Positions 14,001 through 22,790 are shown, counted from the stretch's first letter. The stretch: 64,000 nucleotides of DNA from Limnomonas spitsbergensis (GCA_037349105.1 JAYJMM010000110.1:2852001-2916000); one strand, 5' to 3'. Notes: generated from the letters alone by a model not told the origin. Numbers and translations: made by a program.

Positions 14001-17000
14001 GGTGACCGTTCAAAGTTTAGGGTGACCGGTAAGGGTCCAGGGTGACCGGTAAGGGTCTAGGGTGACTGTTCAAAGTTTAGGGTGACCGGTAAGGGTCCAG
14101 GGTGACCGTTCAAAGTTTAGGGTGACCGGTAAGGGTCCAGGGTGACCGGTAAGGGTCTAGGGTGACTGTTCAAAGTTTAGGGTGATCGGTAAGGGTCCAG
14201 GGTGACCGGTAAGGGTCTAGGGTGACTGTTCAGAGTTTAGGGTGACTGGTAAGGGTCCAGGGTGACTGTTCAAAGTTTAGGGTGACCGGTAAGGGTCTAG
14301 GGTGACCTGTAAGGGTCTAGGGTGGCCGGTAAGGGTCTAGGGTGACCGGTAAGGGTCTAGGGTGACCGGTAAGGGTATAGGGTGACCTGTAAGGGTCTAG
14401 GGTGGCCTGTAAGGGTTTAGGGTGACCGGTAAGGGTCTAGGGTGACCGGTAAGAATCTAGGGTGACTGTTCAGAGTTTAGGGTGACCGGTAAGGGTCTAG
14501 GGTGACCGTTCAAAGTTTAGGGTGACCGGTAAGGGTCCAGGGTGACCGGTAAGGGTCTAGGGTGACTGTTCAAAGTTTAGGGTGACCGGTAAGGGTCCAG
14601 GGTGACCGGTAAGGGTCTAGGGTGACTGTTCAGAGTTTAGGGTGACCGGTAAGGGTCCAGGGTGACTGTTCAAAGTTTAGGGTGACCGGTAAGGGTCTAG
14701 GGTGACCTGTAAGGGTCTAGGGTGGCCGGTAAGGGTCTAGGGTGACCGGTAAGGGTCTAGGGTGACCGGTAAGGGTCTAGGGTGACCTGTAAGGGTCTAG
14801 GGTGACCTGTAAGGGTCTAGGGTGACCGGTAAGGGTCTAGGGTGACCGGTATGGGTCTAGGATGATTGTTCAGAGTTTAGGGTTAAGGGTTTAGCATACT
14901 AAGTCCTAAACCCTGAATGAGGTCTCACGTGAGTGCATTCTAACCATGGTAAGCCATCCCTGGTTTAGGGTTAAGGGTTTATCGTACTAAATGAGGGTTT
15001 ATTGTACGAAATCCGAAACCCTGAATTAGTTTCATTCATGCAAGGGAAGACAGACCATGTAAATCCATATTTAGTGTTAGGGTTTAGCAGTAAGCATCCT
15101 CAACCCTAAACCCTTAACTAGGTTTCACCCGAGGGCAGTCTAAATACAGCACAACAAGAATTTATCCTTTGGGACTTTATACGATACCAAGATACGCGTC
15201 CCGGTTTGCGCATGGAGCCTTATTAAGAGGGGTGCGTGGACTGCGTCCCTTCACTTTCACCCCCCTAAACCCTACACCCTGTATTGGTAGCATTAAACCC
15301 TTATTTAATTGCCCTTAACATTAAACCGTAAACCCTAACAGTGCCCCGCCCCGGGCGGCCAAGTCGTAGGTCCTTTCCTCTCTCTCTGACCTTCTTGCTC
15401 CTTCATTTTCCAGACTTGAACCCTCCTGCCCGCTTACCCCCCTTCAGCATATACTGGATTGCCGATATACCCTTCATTTGTGGCCGTTGACCCTAACCCC
15501 TAACCCTGTCCTGCCCCGGGCAGCCAAGTCGTAAATCCTCTATTTTCTCCAAACCCTTCTCTCCAAACCCCCGAAGGCCCTTAATGACGAACCTTTATCT
15601 ATAAGCCCTAAAATTTCGACCATGAATTCCAAACCCTAAACTATTAACCCTACATTTGGAACCCGTAAACCTAAACTCCCAACCCTAAATGGAAAACTCT
15701 TGCCCCCAAATGCCGCACCCTCCCTGCCCCATATACAAACAAGTCATTCTTCCAGAGTGACCCAAAAATCGAACCCTGTACCATATTTCCTGAACCCTAA
15801 AGAAAAAAATGTAATTCAAAACCGTCGTCCCAAAAGGCTTTGCCATGTTGCCCCCCATGCAGACAAGTCATTCTTCCAGAGTGGCCTAACAATCAGATCC
15901 TGTACCATAAATCCTGAACCCTAATCAAAGCAATAAATTATTTAAACTGTTGTCCCAAAATGCCCTTTGCCCCGTCTGCCCCATGCAGCCAAGTCCTTCT
16001 TCCAGAGTCATGACTCCGAGGCTCTGCACAAGGTCCCCAAGACCCAGCAGGTCCTCCTCAGCAGCGACGATATTGACAGCATGGCATACACGTGAGTGTG
16101 AAAATTGTACACACGTAAGTGTGAAAATGGCGTACATGTGAGTGTGAACACGGCATACATGTAAGTGCCATGGCAGGCCCTTGTGTGGCAAGATGGCAGG
16201 CCCTTGAGTATCAGCATGGCATGCCTTTAAGTGTGAAGAGGGCATGCCATTAAGTGTGAAGAGGGCATACATGTATATGTAAGCATGGCAGACCCTTTTA
16301 GTCTAGGGGTGCAGGTTGAGGTTTTCACCTAGATTGTAAGGGCTGTATGGGTTAGGTTTAAGGGTTTATAGGGCGACCTGACCGCCGGTTTAAGGGCAGC
16401 ATACATTATCCCCTCTCCCCATTTCTCCTCATCCCCTCCTTCCCTCACCCCCTTCCCTTCCATTTCTGTCTGCAGAGATATTGGCGACCTGACCACCGGC
16501 GACAGCTTCGGTACCTACAGCTGCCTGCTGGGTGAGCCGCGGGCGGCCACAGTCGTGTCGGTCTCGTACTGCGAGCTGTACAGCCTGAAGAGGGCGGACC
16601 TGGAGGCGGTGGTGGCGCAATGGCCGGAGCTGGCAGACGAGTTCCAGTCACTTGGTAAGGGGTCTTTCATGCAGTGATTATCTTAGTGATTGGCATGCCA
16701 ATATCAGCTACAATTCAGCTACACTGTGGACCAATGGCCGACCTGGCAGATAATTTCTTGTCACTTGGTGAGGGGTCTCTCTCAGGGTCAAGGGTTGTAA
16801 GGAGTAGGTACCTAGTGGTGGTCGTGGAGGAGAGGCAAGTGCTGGCAGACGAGCTACAGTCACTTGGTGTGAGGTATTGCGCAGGGTCAAGGGTTAGGGC
16901 TAAGGACTCAGAGGTCGAGGAGCAGTAGTAGGAGCTGGCAGGCGAGTCCCAATTGATTGGTGGGAGGTGCTTATCAGGGTTGAGGGTTTATGAACTTAAG

Positions 17001-20000
17001 GTGGTTGCTCAATGGCTGGAGCTGGCAGACGAGTTCCAGTAAATTGATCACCAGGTATTTCTCAGGGTTGAGGCTTGAGGGTTCAGGACTCAGAGTGTGA
17101 CCCTGAACCATTAACCCTAAACACCGAACCCTGAACCCTACCCCTCCCCCCCCTGAACCCTAAACCCTGCACACATTGTGTTTGTGTGTGCCCTAATCAG
17201 CCGCGGCGCCATGCAACGTCACACTCCCAAGCCTCGGAACCTTAAAGCCCTGGACCTTAAAACCCTTGTGTTTGCGTGCCCGCTCAATTGCTGCGGCGCC
17301 GTCGCACACCTAAGCCATGGAATATATATGCCCTTGACCCTTGAACCCTGAAACCTGAACGCGTATTGTTTGTGTGCCCTCATCAGCCGCGGCGTCGCGC
17401 AACGTCACACACCTATGCCTTAGGACCTGAAAGCCCTGGACCTTAAAACTCTGAACCCTTAACTCCTTGTGTGCTTTCAATAGCTGCGGCGCCGCGCGAC
17501 GTGGAGGATGCAGCATGGGCGGTACGGGAGGAGCTCGGTTTGAAATCGAGACGGGAGCTGGGCATGGTTGACGAAGGTGGGAGAAGCTGGGCATATTAGA
17601 TGTAGTAGGATCTGGGAGACGAGAGCTGGGCATGGTTGACAAAGGTGGGAGCAGGGAGAAGCTGGACACATTAGATGAAGGAGCAGGGAGGGAGAGGGTG
17701 AGGCTGGGGAGGATCTGGGGCTGACATCACGACAGGAAGTGGGCATAGTTGATGGAGGTGGGGCTACTCGGAGGAGCGAGGGAGATAGAGGGAGGCTGAA
17801 ATCAAGACCAGAGCTAACTTGGCATTTCAGACGAAGGTGGGAGCAGGGAGGAGAGGGGGGCTGAAGTCAAGACAAGCTAGCTGGGCATTTTAGATGAAGA
17901 TGGGCGCAGGGACTGCCCCATTAAGAACTGCCGTATTGTCAGTCTTCCAGACTGATTACCATATTGGCGACTGCACGTGTGTCTATGTGTCTATGTGTGC
18001 CTCCTAATCTGACTACCCAATCGCTGCTTGCATACATCGGTATTTGTTTGTGTGCAAGCCTCTTTAACTGATTACCACATTTCTGCTTGCACGTGTGTGT
18101 GTGTGTGTGTTGTTTTTACTTCCCCTTTCCCTCCCTCTCCCTCTCCTTCCCCCACACATGTGCATCTCCCCCCTGTTTTGGGCCCGACACACAGTGACAA
18201 TAAAACCTGTGTTTGGGGCTGTGTGTGTGTGTGTGTGTGCCTGTTTGACTGACACAATGTGATCATGTAACAGACGGGGGCTCGTGCTTGTGACATGGAT
18301 GACTGCGACATGATCAGCACCCGATCGGGTTACAGCGGGCGGTCGACAAGCCTAAACCCTTAACCCTCAACCCTTTTCCCCAAACAGACGGGGGCTCGTG
18401 TGACATGGATGACTGCGACATGATCAGCACCCGATCGGGTTACAGCGGGCGGTCGACAAGCCTAAACCCTTAACCCTCAACCCTTATCCCCAAACAGACG
18501 GGGGCTCGTGTGACATGGATGACTGCGACATGATCAGCACCCGGTCCGGCTACAGCGGGAGGTCGACCAGGTCCACCCGGGAGCATTCTGTCCCTGAGGG
18601 GCATCATCATCATCATCCGCATCACACTCACTCGACAGGTGAGGGTCACACATCATCAGTGAGGGTCACACATCATCACACTTGTTACTCATTTCGTCAA
18701 AACATGGTGTTGATGTGGTGAGGCTTCAAGTGGCGGGGTACAGCGGGAGGCCAACAAGGTCCAACCGGGAGAATTCTGTCCCCGAGAGGCATCATTATCA
18801 TCACACTCACTCAGCAGGTGAGAGTCACACCACATCATACTTGTTACTCAATTCATCACAAAATGGTGTTGATGCGGTGAGGCGTGAGGCATCACACTCA
18901 TTCGCCAGGTGAGGGCCACACATTGGCACAGTGGTTACTCATTTCAGTGCATGGCGTTACTGATACTGTGAGGCGTGAATTGTCACATCCATGCGTAAGC
19001 AGACGAGGGTCGTACATCATCACACTGGTTACTCTTGTTGCCACACTTTATACCGATTCAGTGAGGTGTGACTCATCACTCGTGGTGCGTGTCATGTGAG
19101 CGTCTCCCAACATCCCACTAGTTACTCGTCATGTGAGGGTCTCACTGGCTCACAGCATCCCACTGGTTACTCGTGCGGTGATGTATGCTTGATCACACTT
19201 GTTACTCATGTGGTTAGACATGCATCATCACACTTACTTCACAAACTGGTTTACGGTTACACAATCATAGTTGATACTCATATGATGTGCGTATAGTCAC
19301 ACTCACGTAAAGCCGTTGGCTGCTGGTCACGCATCCCTGGTCACTCATATCTGGTCACTCATCCCTGGTGACTCATCCCTGGTCACTCGTATATTGTCAC
19401 TCATCACTGGTCACTCATCACTGGTCACTCATCCCTGGTCACTCATCCCTGGTCACTCATCCCTGGTCACTCAACCCTGGTCACTCATCCCTGGCCACTC
19501 ATCCCTGGTCACTCATCCCTGGTCAATCATCCCTGGTCACTCAGCCCTGGTCACTCAGCCCTGGTCACTCATCCATGTCACTCAGCCCTGGTCACTCAGC
19601 CCTGGTCACTCATCCCTGGTCACTCAGCCCTGGTCACTCATACCTGGTCACTCATCCATGTCACCCATCCCTGGTCACTCAGCCCTGGTCACTCATCCCT
19701 GGTCACTCATCCCTGGTCACTCATCCCTGGTCACTCATCCCTGGTCACTCAGCCCTGGTCACTCATCCCTGGTCACTCATCCCTGGTCACTCATCCATGT
19801 CACTCATCCATGTCACTCATCCCTGGTCACTCATCCCCCCGATATCCGGCCCCATCTGCTGCAAACCCCAAGTGCCCACGTTTACCAAGATCACCCACAT
19901 CCCCCCTGCCCGCCTGCCCCCTGCCCGCCCCCCGCCTGTCTGCACATTCTCACATCCGTTACTTTTCCTGCCCACCCGCCCGCCTCACACTTATGTTACT

Positions 20001-20637
20001 CTTCCCACCCACCTGCCCGCCTCACACTTCCACCGATCTGTCGCAACACGCAGGTGCCCGCATCCACCACAAGCACCTTCATCCCCCCTGCCAACAACAC
20101 CTGTCCACCCACCCACCCACCCACCCGCCCACCTGCCTGTCCACCCGCCCACCCACCCGCCTGACCACCTGCCTGTCCACCCGCCCGCCCAACCGCCCGC
20201 CCGCCCGACCACCTGCCTGTCCACCCACCCACCCGCCCGACCACCTGCCTGTCCACCCGCCCGCCCACCCGCCCGACCACCTGCCTGTCCACCCGCCCGC
20301 CCACCCGCCCGACCACCTGCCTAAACCCTTAACCTTAAACTCAACCTGCCACATCACCCAGGCGCCCGCATCCACCAAGATCACTTTAATCCTCCCACGG
20401 ATGACACGGCCTACGCTGGCAATGTGGGCTCTGGCACCACCACCGCCGCCGCCGCCGCTGCGCCCGCAGGCGTAGCAGAAGCAGAAACGGAAAGCAACAA
20501 CTGTCAGCAGCTAGAGCAGCAGCAGCATGAGCGGCAGCAGCAGCAGCAGCAGCAGGTTTATGTCAGCAGCAACGGTAATGGAGCTGTTGTAGTTGAGGAA
20601 GTGGGAGGTTGTGGTGGTGGGAACCATATCGGCCAAG
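1935..20637 (+). CDS. Six-TM cation channel with CNBD-type domain (multi-exon, 5' part missing)
   Basis: Predicted voltage-gated K+ channel of the plasma membrane or another membrane, EAG/KAT/HCN superfamily. I join sixteen exons: 1935-2028, 2338-2471, 5013-5102, 6301-6369, 7307-7449, 9666-9778, 10407-10536, 11106-11214, 12089-12203, 13040-13107, 13834-13900, 15989-16091, 16476-16654, 17484-17576, 18498-18638, 20362-20637. They give 1,924 nt with no phase conflict and about 641 codons. Seen in order: S2, S3, S4 with R/K every third residue, S5 with HWAAC, pore filter TVGYGD, S6, C-linker, CNBD, low-complexity tail. The filter is the K+ type by family knowledge. The start and S1 are not recovered. 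The stop is uncertain (20694-20696 if the last donor is unused, otherwise possibly 21177-21179). Exon limits are inferred by eye; domain identity is firm. Confidence 0.9.
2079..2290 (+). repeat. Decayed 3' copies of the S2 exon
   Basis: Two copies: one keeps gtggacatct and a donor after an indel, the other is more diverged. Confidence 0.7.
2338..2471 (+). CDS. Channel exon: S2-S3 linker and S3
   Basis: Phase 1 to 0. It reads DAEGKLVRSRRRIALRYLSF then WFWVDLASSLPWE, the conserved Ia.RYL..WF..Dl.sslP segment of CNBD channels. The donor agg|gtgag at 2471 is supported by phase and by downstream copies that keep the same junction. Confidence 0.88.
2600..2840 (+). repeat. Decayed 3' copies of the S3 exon
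   Basis: Two copies share gggagctcattctggg and an agg|gta donor with the exon at 2338-2471. Confidence 0.75.
3097..4570 (+). repeat. S4-exon 5' copies and a 68-bp tandem array
   Basis: Partial S4-like stretches occur at about 3097-3147, 4140-4175, 4285-4310 and 4480-4505. Between them, 3310-4020 holds about ten 68-bp units combining cagtttagggcttaggg with ccgccacagtctcc. Confidence 0.7.
4575..4850 (+). repeat. 26-bp array derived from the S4 exon start
   Basis: About eleven units of gctgctgaggctgttgcacc plus tagtca, matching the first codons of the S4 exon. 26 is not a multiple of three, so the array cannot be one long S4. Confidence 0.85.
5013..5102 (+). CDS. Channel exon: S4 voltage sensor
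   Basis: Phase 0 to 0. It encodes LLRLLRLVRLVQVIKLVRSL then SKANVRNYMQ. Basic residues fall at positions 3, 6, 9, 15 and 18 with Gln at 12, a classic voltage-sensor helix. Acceptor gcag at 5012, donor cag|gtgtgg. One downstream copy of its 3' part lies near 5133-5170. Confidence 0.9.
5380..6300 (+). repeat. 115-bp array: 5' copies of the S5-start exon
   Basis: Seven near-identical units, plus a more decayed one at 5380-5420. Each has ccatgcag|caactgga and runs to ctggtcatattgg, then intron. They lie just upstream of the functional exon at 6301. Confidence 0.92.
6301..6369 (+). CDS. Channel exon: S4-S5 linker and start of S5
   Basis: Phase 0 to 0. It encodes QLEEALGKSTMRMVQLVILA plus GAM. 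This is the last of about eight near-identical units (115-bp period) and the only one followed by a donor (atg|gtaggt). The others run into intron sequence after the shared first 54-60 nt. Confidence 0.82.
6440..6640. repeat. GTACCG-rich degenerate repeat
   Basis: Many short motifs such as accgtaccgc and gtaccgtgtg. Similar sequence recurs at 9295-9335 and 30280-30440. Confidence 0.6.
7085..7250 (+). repeat. Decayed 5' copies of the S5/turret exon
   Basis: 7165-7250 aligns with 7306-7390 (tccattgg, catattt, actcggcagc, gtgtacc) but has an in-frame stop and no donor. A shorter fragment (ctggatgtaccgc) lies near 7092. Confidence 0.8.
7307..7449 (+). CDS. Channel exon: S5 end and pore turret
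   Basis: Phase 0 to 2. It begins VHWAACIFYYSA, the conserved H..aC.wy of S5, followed by an acidic turret (GFGEDTWVY, TNETGYVLEEG). Acceptor ttag at 7306, donor ag|gtcagc at 7449. A decayed copy with a stop codon lies just upstream (7165-7250). Confidence 0.85.
7500..8620 (+). repeat. 3' copies of the S5/turret exon
   Basis: At least five copies of gaagaaggcgcaagctactt with ggacagg at the donor (about 7610, 7720, 7895, 8065, 8345), more diverged downstream, mixed with CCCTAAACCC-like filler. Confidence 0.8.
9060..9640 (+). repeat. 5' copies of the pore exon
   Basis: Copies at about 9410-9490 and 9535-9615 carry tccatctactgg and gtgggctacgg (VGYG) and then diverge from the real exon. A shorter one lies near 9075-9112. 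None has a donor at the matching place. Confidence 0.85.
9122..9210 (+). repeat. Dispersed repeat family A, copy 1
   Basis: A short interspersed element of about 85-95 bp. Core parts are gaaagaaagctac, a GCCC...GGGC hairpin, aaggaaacagcgcag and a tail ending near cacatccgcgccgttacc. Eight copies occur in this window in both orientations. No terminal inverted repeats or coding capacity seen. Confidence 0.75.
9666..9778 (+). CDS. Channel exon: pore helix, TVGYGD filter, start of S6
   Basis: Phase 2 to 1. It encodes YITSIYWAIVTMTTVGYGDI then APIGVLEKVTSIFIILAG. TVGYGD is the K+-selective filter. The exon end that keeps the frame into the next exon is gcag|gcgggt, a GC donor. Confidence 0.92.
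9835..9960 (+). repeat. 3' copies of the pore exon with GC donor
   Basis: Two copies. The nearer repeats tccatcatcctggcaggcgg, keeping the GC junction of the real exon; the second (about 9935) has ggcatgcggg. Confidence 0.75.
10020..10400 (+). repeat. ATGCACCCTCCC minisatellite before the S6 exon
   Basis: Irregular 10-13 bp units such as catgcaccctccc lead into the acceptor ccatgcag|gtgcc, as if the acceptor edge had been amplified. Confidence 0.8.
10407..10536 (+). CDS. Channel exon: S6 and start of C-linker
   Basis: Phase 1 to 2. It encodes ATLFAYFMGSMATMIAAVDS and then a basic stretch ending EEFLKQREVPK, the S6-to-C-linker junction typical of CNBD channels. Acceptor gcag at 10406, donor aa|gtacgc. 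A dispersed short repeat begins within about 10 nt of this donor. Confidence 0.87.
10546..10612 (-). repeat. Dispersed repeat family A, copy 2
   Basis: Reverse orientation; keeps ctgcgctgtttcctt and the cgccccccacggggcg hairpin. Confidence 0.75.
11106..11214 (+). CDS. Channel exon: C-linker, first part
   Basis: Phase 2 to 0. It encodes RLSTKVRDYYNYCVARTIHV then DEAEIIAGLSMSLRMQ, matching the L..rv..Yy.y...........ii..L...Lr pattern of C-linkers. A 5' copy lies at 10939-10990 and 3' copies at 11320-11690. Confidence 0.87.
11320..11690 (+). repeat. 3' copies of the first C-linker exon
   Basis: Three units contain ggagctgtct, cttgcgcatgcag|gt and the following gggtgaaggcaca intron start. Confidence 0.85.
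11820..12070 (+). repeat. 5' copies of the second C-linker exon
   Basis: The nearer copy (11938-12005) repeats catcctgcaggtcgtgatgc and runs through cagggacaagcc. An older copy lies at 11845-11880. Confidence 0.85.
12089..12203 (+). CDS. Channel exon: C-linker, second part
   Basis: Phase 0 to 1. It encodes VVMHLYREALEKVPLFRDKP then PQFITSLVTFLKLEYYAPG, the vplF....f...l....k...y.pg motif just before the CNBD. Two upstream partial copies precede it. Confidence 0.88.
12204..12320 (+). repeat. Donor-seeded 12-bp repeat
   Basis: About ten units like gtgtggatctgg start directly at the donor of the exon ending at 12203 (cag|gtgcagatctgg). Confidence 0.8.
12395..13035 (+). repeat. C-rich 15-16 bp array before the CNBD exon
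   Basis: About 40 units of ccccccctacccatca with length slips. It ends in a ctaccag acceptor. Confidence 0.92.
13040..13107 (+). CDS. Channel exon: CNBD beta strands 1-3
   Basis: Phase 1 to 0. It encodes DLVVRQGEVGSEMYFISEGT then VE, the classic GD.v..qGe.g..myfi..G.v.v start of a cyclic-nucleotide-binding fold. It lies directly after a 640-bp C-rich array. Confidence 0.9.
13150..13330 (+). repeat. 3' copies of the first CNBD exon
   Basis: Two copies of cggagatgtacttcat...ggaggg...gaggtac, the donor edge of the exon ending at 13107. Confidence 0.8.
13834..13900 (+). CDS. Channel exon: CNBD insertion loop
   Basis: Phase 0 to 1. It begins VRVYEHDL. Two donors, after 13858 and after 13900, are both phase 1, so the exon can end at either place without losing frame. 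The longer end is preferred because downstream tandem copies repeat that junction (atg|gtgagcc). Confidence 0.6.
13905..14880 (+). repeat. 20-bp array, about 48 units
   Basis: Unit ggtgaccggtaagggtctag with common variants (gttcaaagtttag). Each carries a donor-like ggtaag. It begins right after the donor of the exon ending at 13900. Confidence 0.95.
14920..15140 (+). repeat. 3' copies of the CNBD loop exon
   Basis: Copies at 14922-14970, 15028-15065 and 15118-15140 resemble gtttcacgcgagcgcattc plus the donor and catccctggtttaggg filler, in order of increasing decay. Confidence 0.7.
15340..15900 (+). repeat. 5' copies of the CNBD internal exon
   Basis: Four copies around agccaagtc/acaagtcattcttccagag, two close to the exon well preserved and two further ones short. 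Confidence 0.8.
15989..16091 (+). CDS. Channel exon: CNBD internal segment
   Basis: Phase 1 to 2. It encodes AKSFFQSHDSEALHKVPKTQ then QVLLSSDDIDSMAYT, a polar insertion inside the CNBD. Upstream copies of the acceptor and the first 25 or so nt lie at about 15350, 15515, 15740 and 15860. Downstream copies of the 3' end lie at 16100-16280. Confidence 0.75.
16095..16300 (+). repeat. 3' copies of the CNBD internal exon
   Basis: About seven short units resembling atggcatacatgtgagtgtg, the last exon bases plus donor. Confidence 0.8.
16476..16654 (+). CDS. Channel exon: CNBD phosphate-binding cassette and helix C
   Basis: Phase 2 to 1. It encodes DIGDLTTGDSFGTYSCLLGE then PRAATVVSVSYCELYSLKR and an Asp/Glu/Val-rich final helix (DLEAVVAQWPEL). 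This is the GD.FG...ll....R.atv.......l. cassette. The Glu normally after FG is Thr, while the cassette Arg is kept. Four decayed 3' copies follow. Confidence 0.9.
16690..17060 (+). repeat. 3' copies of the cassette exon
   Basis: Four copies of caatgg...gagctggcagacgag...cagt...ttggtga, matching the last 40 nt of the exon ending at 16654. Confidence 0.85.
17190..17420 (+). repeat. 5' copies of the post-CNBD exon
   Basis: Three copies of cagccgcggcgccatgcaac-like sequence preceding the exon at 17484, each with an acceptor-like AG. Confidence 0.75.
17484..17576 (+). CDS. Channel exon: post-CNBD segment
   Basis: Phase 1 to 1. It encodes AAPRDVEDAAWAVREELGLK then SRRELGMVDE. No domain recognised. 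Both splice sites are in phase. Repeats of gacgaaggtggg downstream mark the donor edge. Confidence 0.65.
17590..17910 (+). repeat. 3' copies of the post-CNBD exon
   Basis: Repeats of gggcatggttgac...aaggtgggag, each with the donor junction. Confidence 0.75.
18272..18462 (+). repeat. 5' copies of the His-rich tail exon
   Basis: Two copies of about 75 nt starting acgggggctcgtg, nearly identical to the functional third copy at 18498. Confidence 0.85.
18498..18638 (+). CDS. Channel exon: Cys/Asp and His-rich tail segment
   Basis: Phase 1 to 1. It encodes DGGSCDMDDCDMISTRSGYS, an SR-rich stretch, then GHHHHHPHHTHS. Two upstream copies (18272-18351 and 18387-18462) share its first 75 or so nt and then break into CCCTAAACCC filler. 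The His cluster might bind metal, but that is only a guess. Confidence 0.65.
18720..18915 (+). repeat. 3' copies of the His-rich tail exon
   Basis: One long copy (18735-18822) and one short (18885-18912), both ending in a CAG|GTGAG donor. Confidence 0.8.
19316..19845 (+). repeat. 14-bp array, about 37 units
   Basis: Unit actcatccctggtc with few variants, in the last large intron of the channel gene. Confidence 0.93.
19860..20335 (+). repeat. Exon 5' copies and CCACCCGC-rich array
   Basis: Two copies of the final exon's start (about 19866 and 20052: gtgcccgcatccacca) precede and flank a CCCGCCCACC/CACCTGCCTGTC array at 20100-20320. Confidence 0.75.
20362..20637 (+). CDS. Channel exon: low-complexity C-terminal segment
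   Basis: Phase 1 start. It encodes GARIHQDHFNPPTDDTAYAG then poly-Ala, a Gln-rich stretch (QQLEQQQHERQQQQQQQ) and a Val/Gly-rich end. The donor aag|gtaggg at 20637 is likely because its junction is repeated near 20868 (tttag|gtaggg). If the donor is unused, the frame stops at 20694-20696. Confidence 0.6.
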
Positions 20638-20699
20638 GTAGGGGAGAAGAAGGAGGAGGAGGGGGAGGACGAGGAGCAGGAGGAGCTGGAGCATGAGAA

Positions 20700-21180
20700 G
20701 CAGGAGCAGGAGGAGCAGGAGCAGGAGGAGCAGGAGCAGGAGGAGCAGGAGCAGGAGGAGGAGGAGGTGTGCAGTTGCGGGAGCAGCTACAGCAGGTTCA
20801 AAGCAGCAGCAATAGCAACGGGATTGTACAAGGAGGAGGAGGAGGAGGCCATGGCGGGAACGATTTAGGTAGGGGAGAAGAAAGAGGAGGAGGAGGAGGA
20901 GGATGTGCTGGTGGCGGTGGCGGTGTGTTGCCGCCGCCGATATCCGTTGCGACGCCGGCCATGCTCGAGTCCACCTCTGTGTCGTCGCCGGCCTCAATAT
21001 CAGACAGGCAGGAGGAGCGGGAGGACAGGCCGGGTCATCATGATGGGTGGGGGGAGTGTGACGACAGGCCGGGGGGGCGCGAGGGCAGGCAGGGGGAGCG
21101 CAAGGGCAGGCAGGGGGGACAAGAGGAGCAGGAGGAGAGTCTTGTAGACCTGCCTGGCATGCCCATCCGGTCAAGGTAGG
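20700..21180 (+). other. Copy of final exon or alternative C-terminus
   Basis: 20769-20868 repeats the Gln-rich and Gly-rich part of the exon at 20362 with the same donor edge. The same reading frame, after one TGA at 20694, continues to a stop at 21177-21179 (…LPGMPIRSR). It may be an extra terminal exon or only a 3' exon-edge copy. A run of gcaggaggagcag repeats links the two. Confidence 0.45.
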
Positions 21181-21412
21181 CACAGGATGGGCGAGCATGC
21201 CCACCCGGTCAATGTAGACACGGGGGGATGGGCATGCTCCTCCTTAGCTGCGTAGGCAGCTAAGGCGGCGCTGAAGACGCGGTGGGGGCAGGCAGCCCAG
21301 GCATCGCTTTGGATGCGAATGGGCGGGCACTCGGGCAGGCCGGGGTGGCATGCGGCGAGTGAGTTTCCCACGAATGGAGACAGAGCTGTAGCCCTGTCTG
21401 CACCCAGTCATC
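21180..21412. other. Short intergenic stretch
   Basis: Imperfect copies of gggcatgc/cacccggtcaatgtag follow the possible C-terminus. No gene seen. Confidence 0.5.
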
Positions 21413-21413
21413 A

Positions 21414-22790
21414 TGATGCAAGCAGTACATGATGCAAGCAGTACATGATGCAAGCAGTACATGATGCAAGCAGTACATGATGCAAGCAGTACATGATGCA
21501 AGCAGTACATGATGCAAGCAGTACATGATGCAAGCAGTACATGATGCAAGCAGTACATGATGCAAGCAGTACATGATGCAAGCAGTACATGATGCAAGCA
21601 GTACATGATGCAAGCAGTACATGATGCAAGCAGTACATGATGCAAGCAGTACATGATGCAAGCAGTACATGATGCAAGCAGTACATGATGCAAGCAGTAC
21701 ATGATGCAAGCAGTACATGGTGCAAGCAGTACATGGTGCAAGCAGTACATGGTGCAAGCAGTACATGATGCAAGCAGCACATGGTGCAAGCAGTACATGA
21801 TGCAAGCAGTACATGATGCAAGCAGTACATGATGCAAGCAGTACATGATGCAAGCAGTACATGATGCAATCAGTACATGATGCAAGCAGTACATGATGCA
21901 AGCAGTACATGATGCAAGCAGTACATGATGCAAGCAGTACATAATGCAAGCAGTACATGATGCAAGCAGTACATGATGCAAGCAGTACATGATGCAAGCA
22001 GTACATGATGCAAGCAGTACATGGTGCAAGCAGTACATGATGCAAGCAGTACATGGTGCAAGCAGTACATGGTGCAAGCAGTACATGGTGCAAGCAGTAC
22101 ATGGTGCAAGCAGTACATGATGCAAGCAGTACATGATGCAAGCAGTACATGGTGCAAGCAGTACATGATGCAAGCAGTACATGGTGCAAGCAGCACATGG
22201 TGCAAGCAGTACATGATGCAAGCAGTACATGATGCAAGCAGTACATGATGCAAGCAGTACATGATGCAAGCAGTACATGATGCAAGCAGTACATGATGCA
22301 AGCAGTACATGATGCAAGCAGTACATGATGCAAGCAGTACATAATGCAAGCAGTACATGATGCAAGCAGTACATGATGCAAGCAGTACATGATGCAAGCA
22401 GTACATGATGCAAGCAGTACATGATGCAAGCAGTACATGGTGCAAGCAGTACATGGTGCAAGCAGTACATGATGCAAGCAGTACATGATGCAAGCAGTAC
22501 ATGATGCAAGCAGTACATGATGCAAGCAGTACATAATGCAAGCAGTACATGATGCAAGCAGTACATGATGCAAGCAGTACATGATGCAAGCAGTACATGA
22601 TGCAAGCAGTACATGATGCAAGCAGTACATGATGCAAGCAGTACATGATGCAAGCAGTACATGGTGCAAGCAGTACATGGTGCAAGCAGTACATGATGCA
22701 AGCAGTACATGGTGCAAGCAGTACATGATGCAAGCAGTACATGGTGCAAGCAGTACATGATGCAAGCAGTACATGGTGCAAGCAGTACTA
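21414..22790. repeat. 16-bp minisatellite, about 86 units
   Basis: Unit atgatgcaagcagtac with mostly a/g (atgatg or atggtg) variants. It has no stop in any frame on the minus strand, so it makes three long spurious ORFs with a 16-residue period. Confidence 0.97.

Noticed and set aside
19316..20475. Long Ser/His/Pro ORFs over the 14-bp and CCACCCGC arrays
   Set aside because: Repeat-derived in all three frames; the true exon starts at 20362 in a defined phase.
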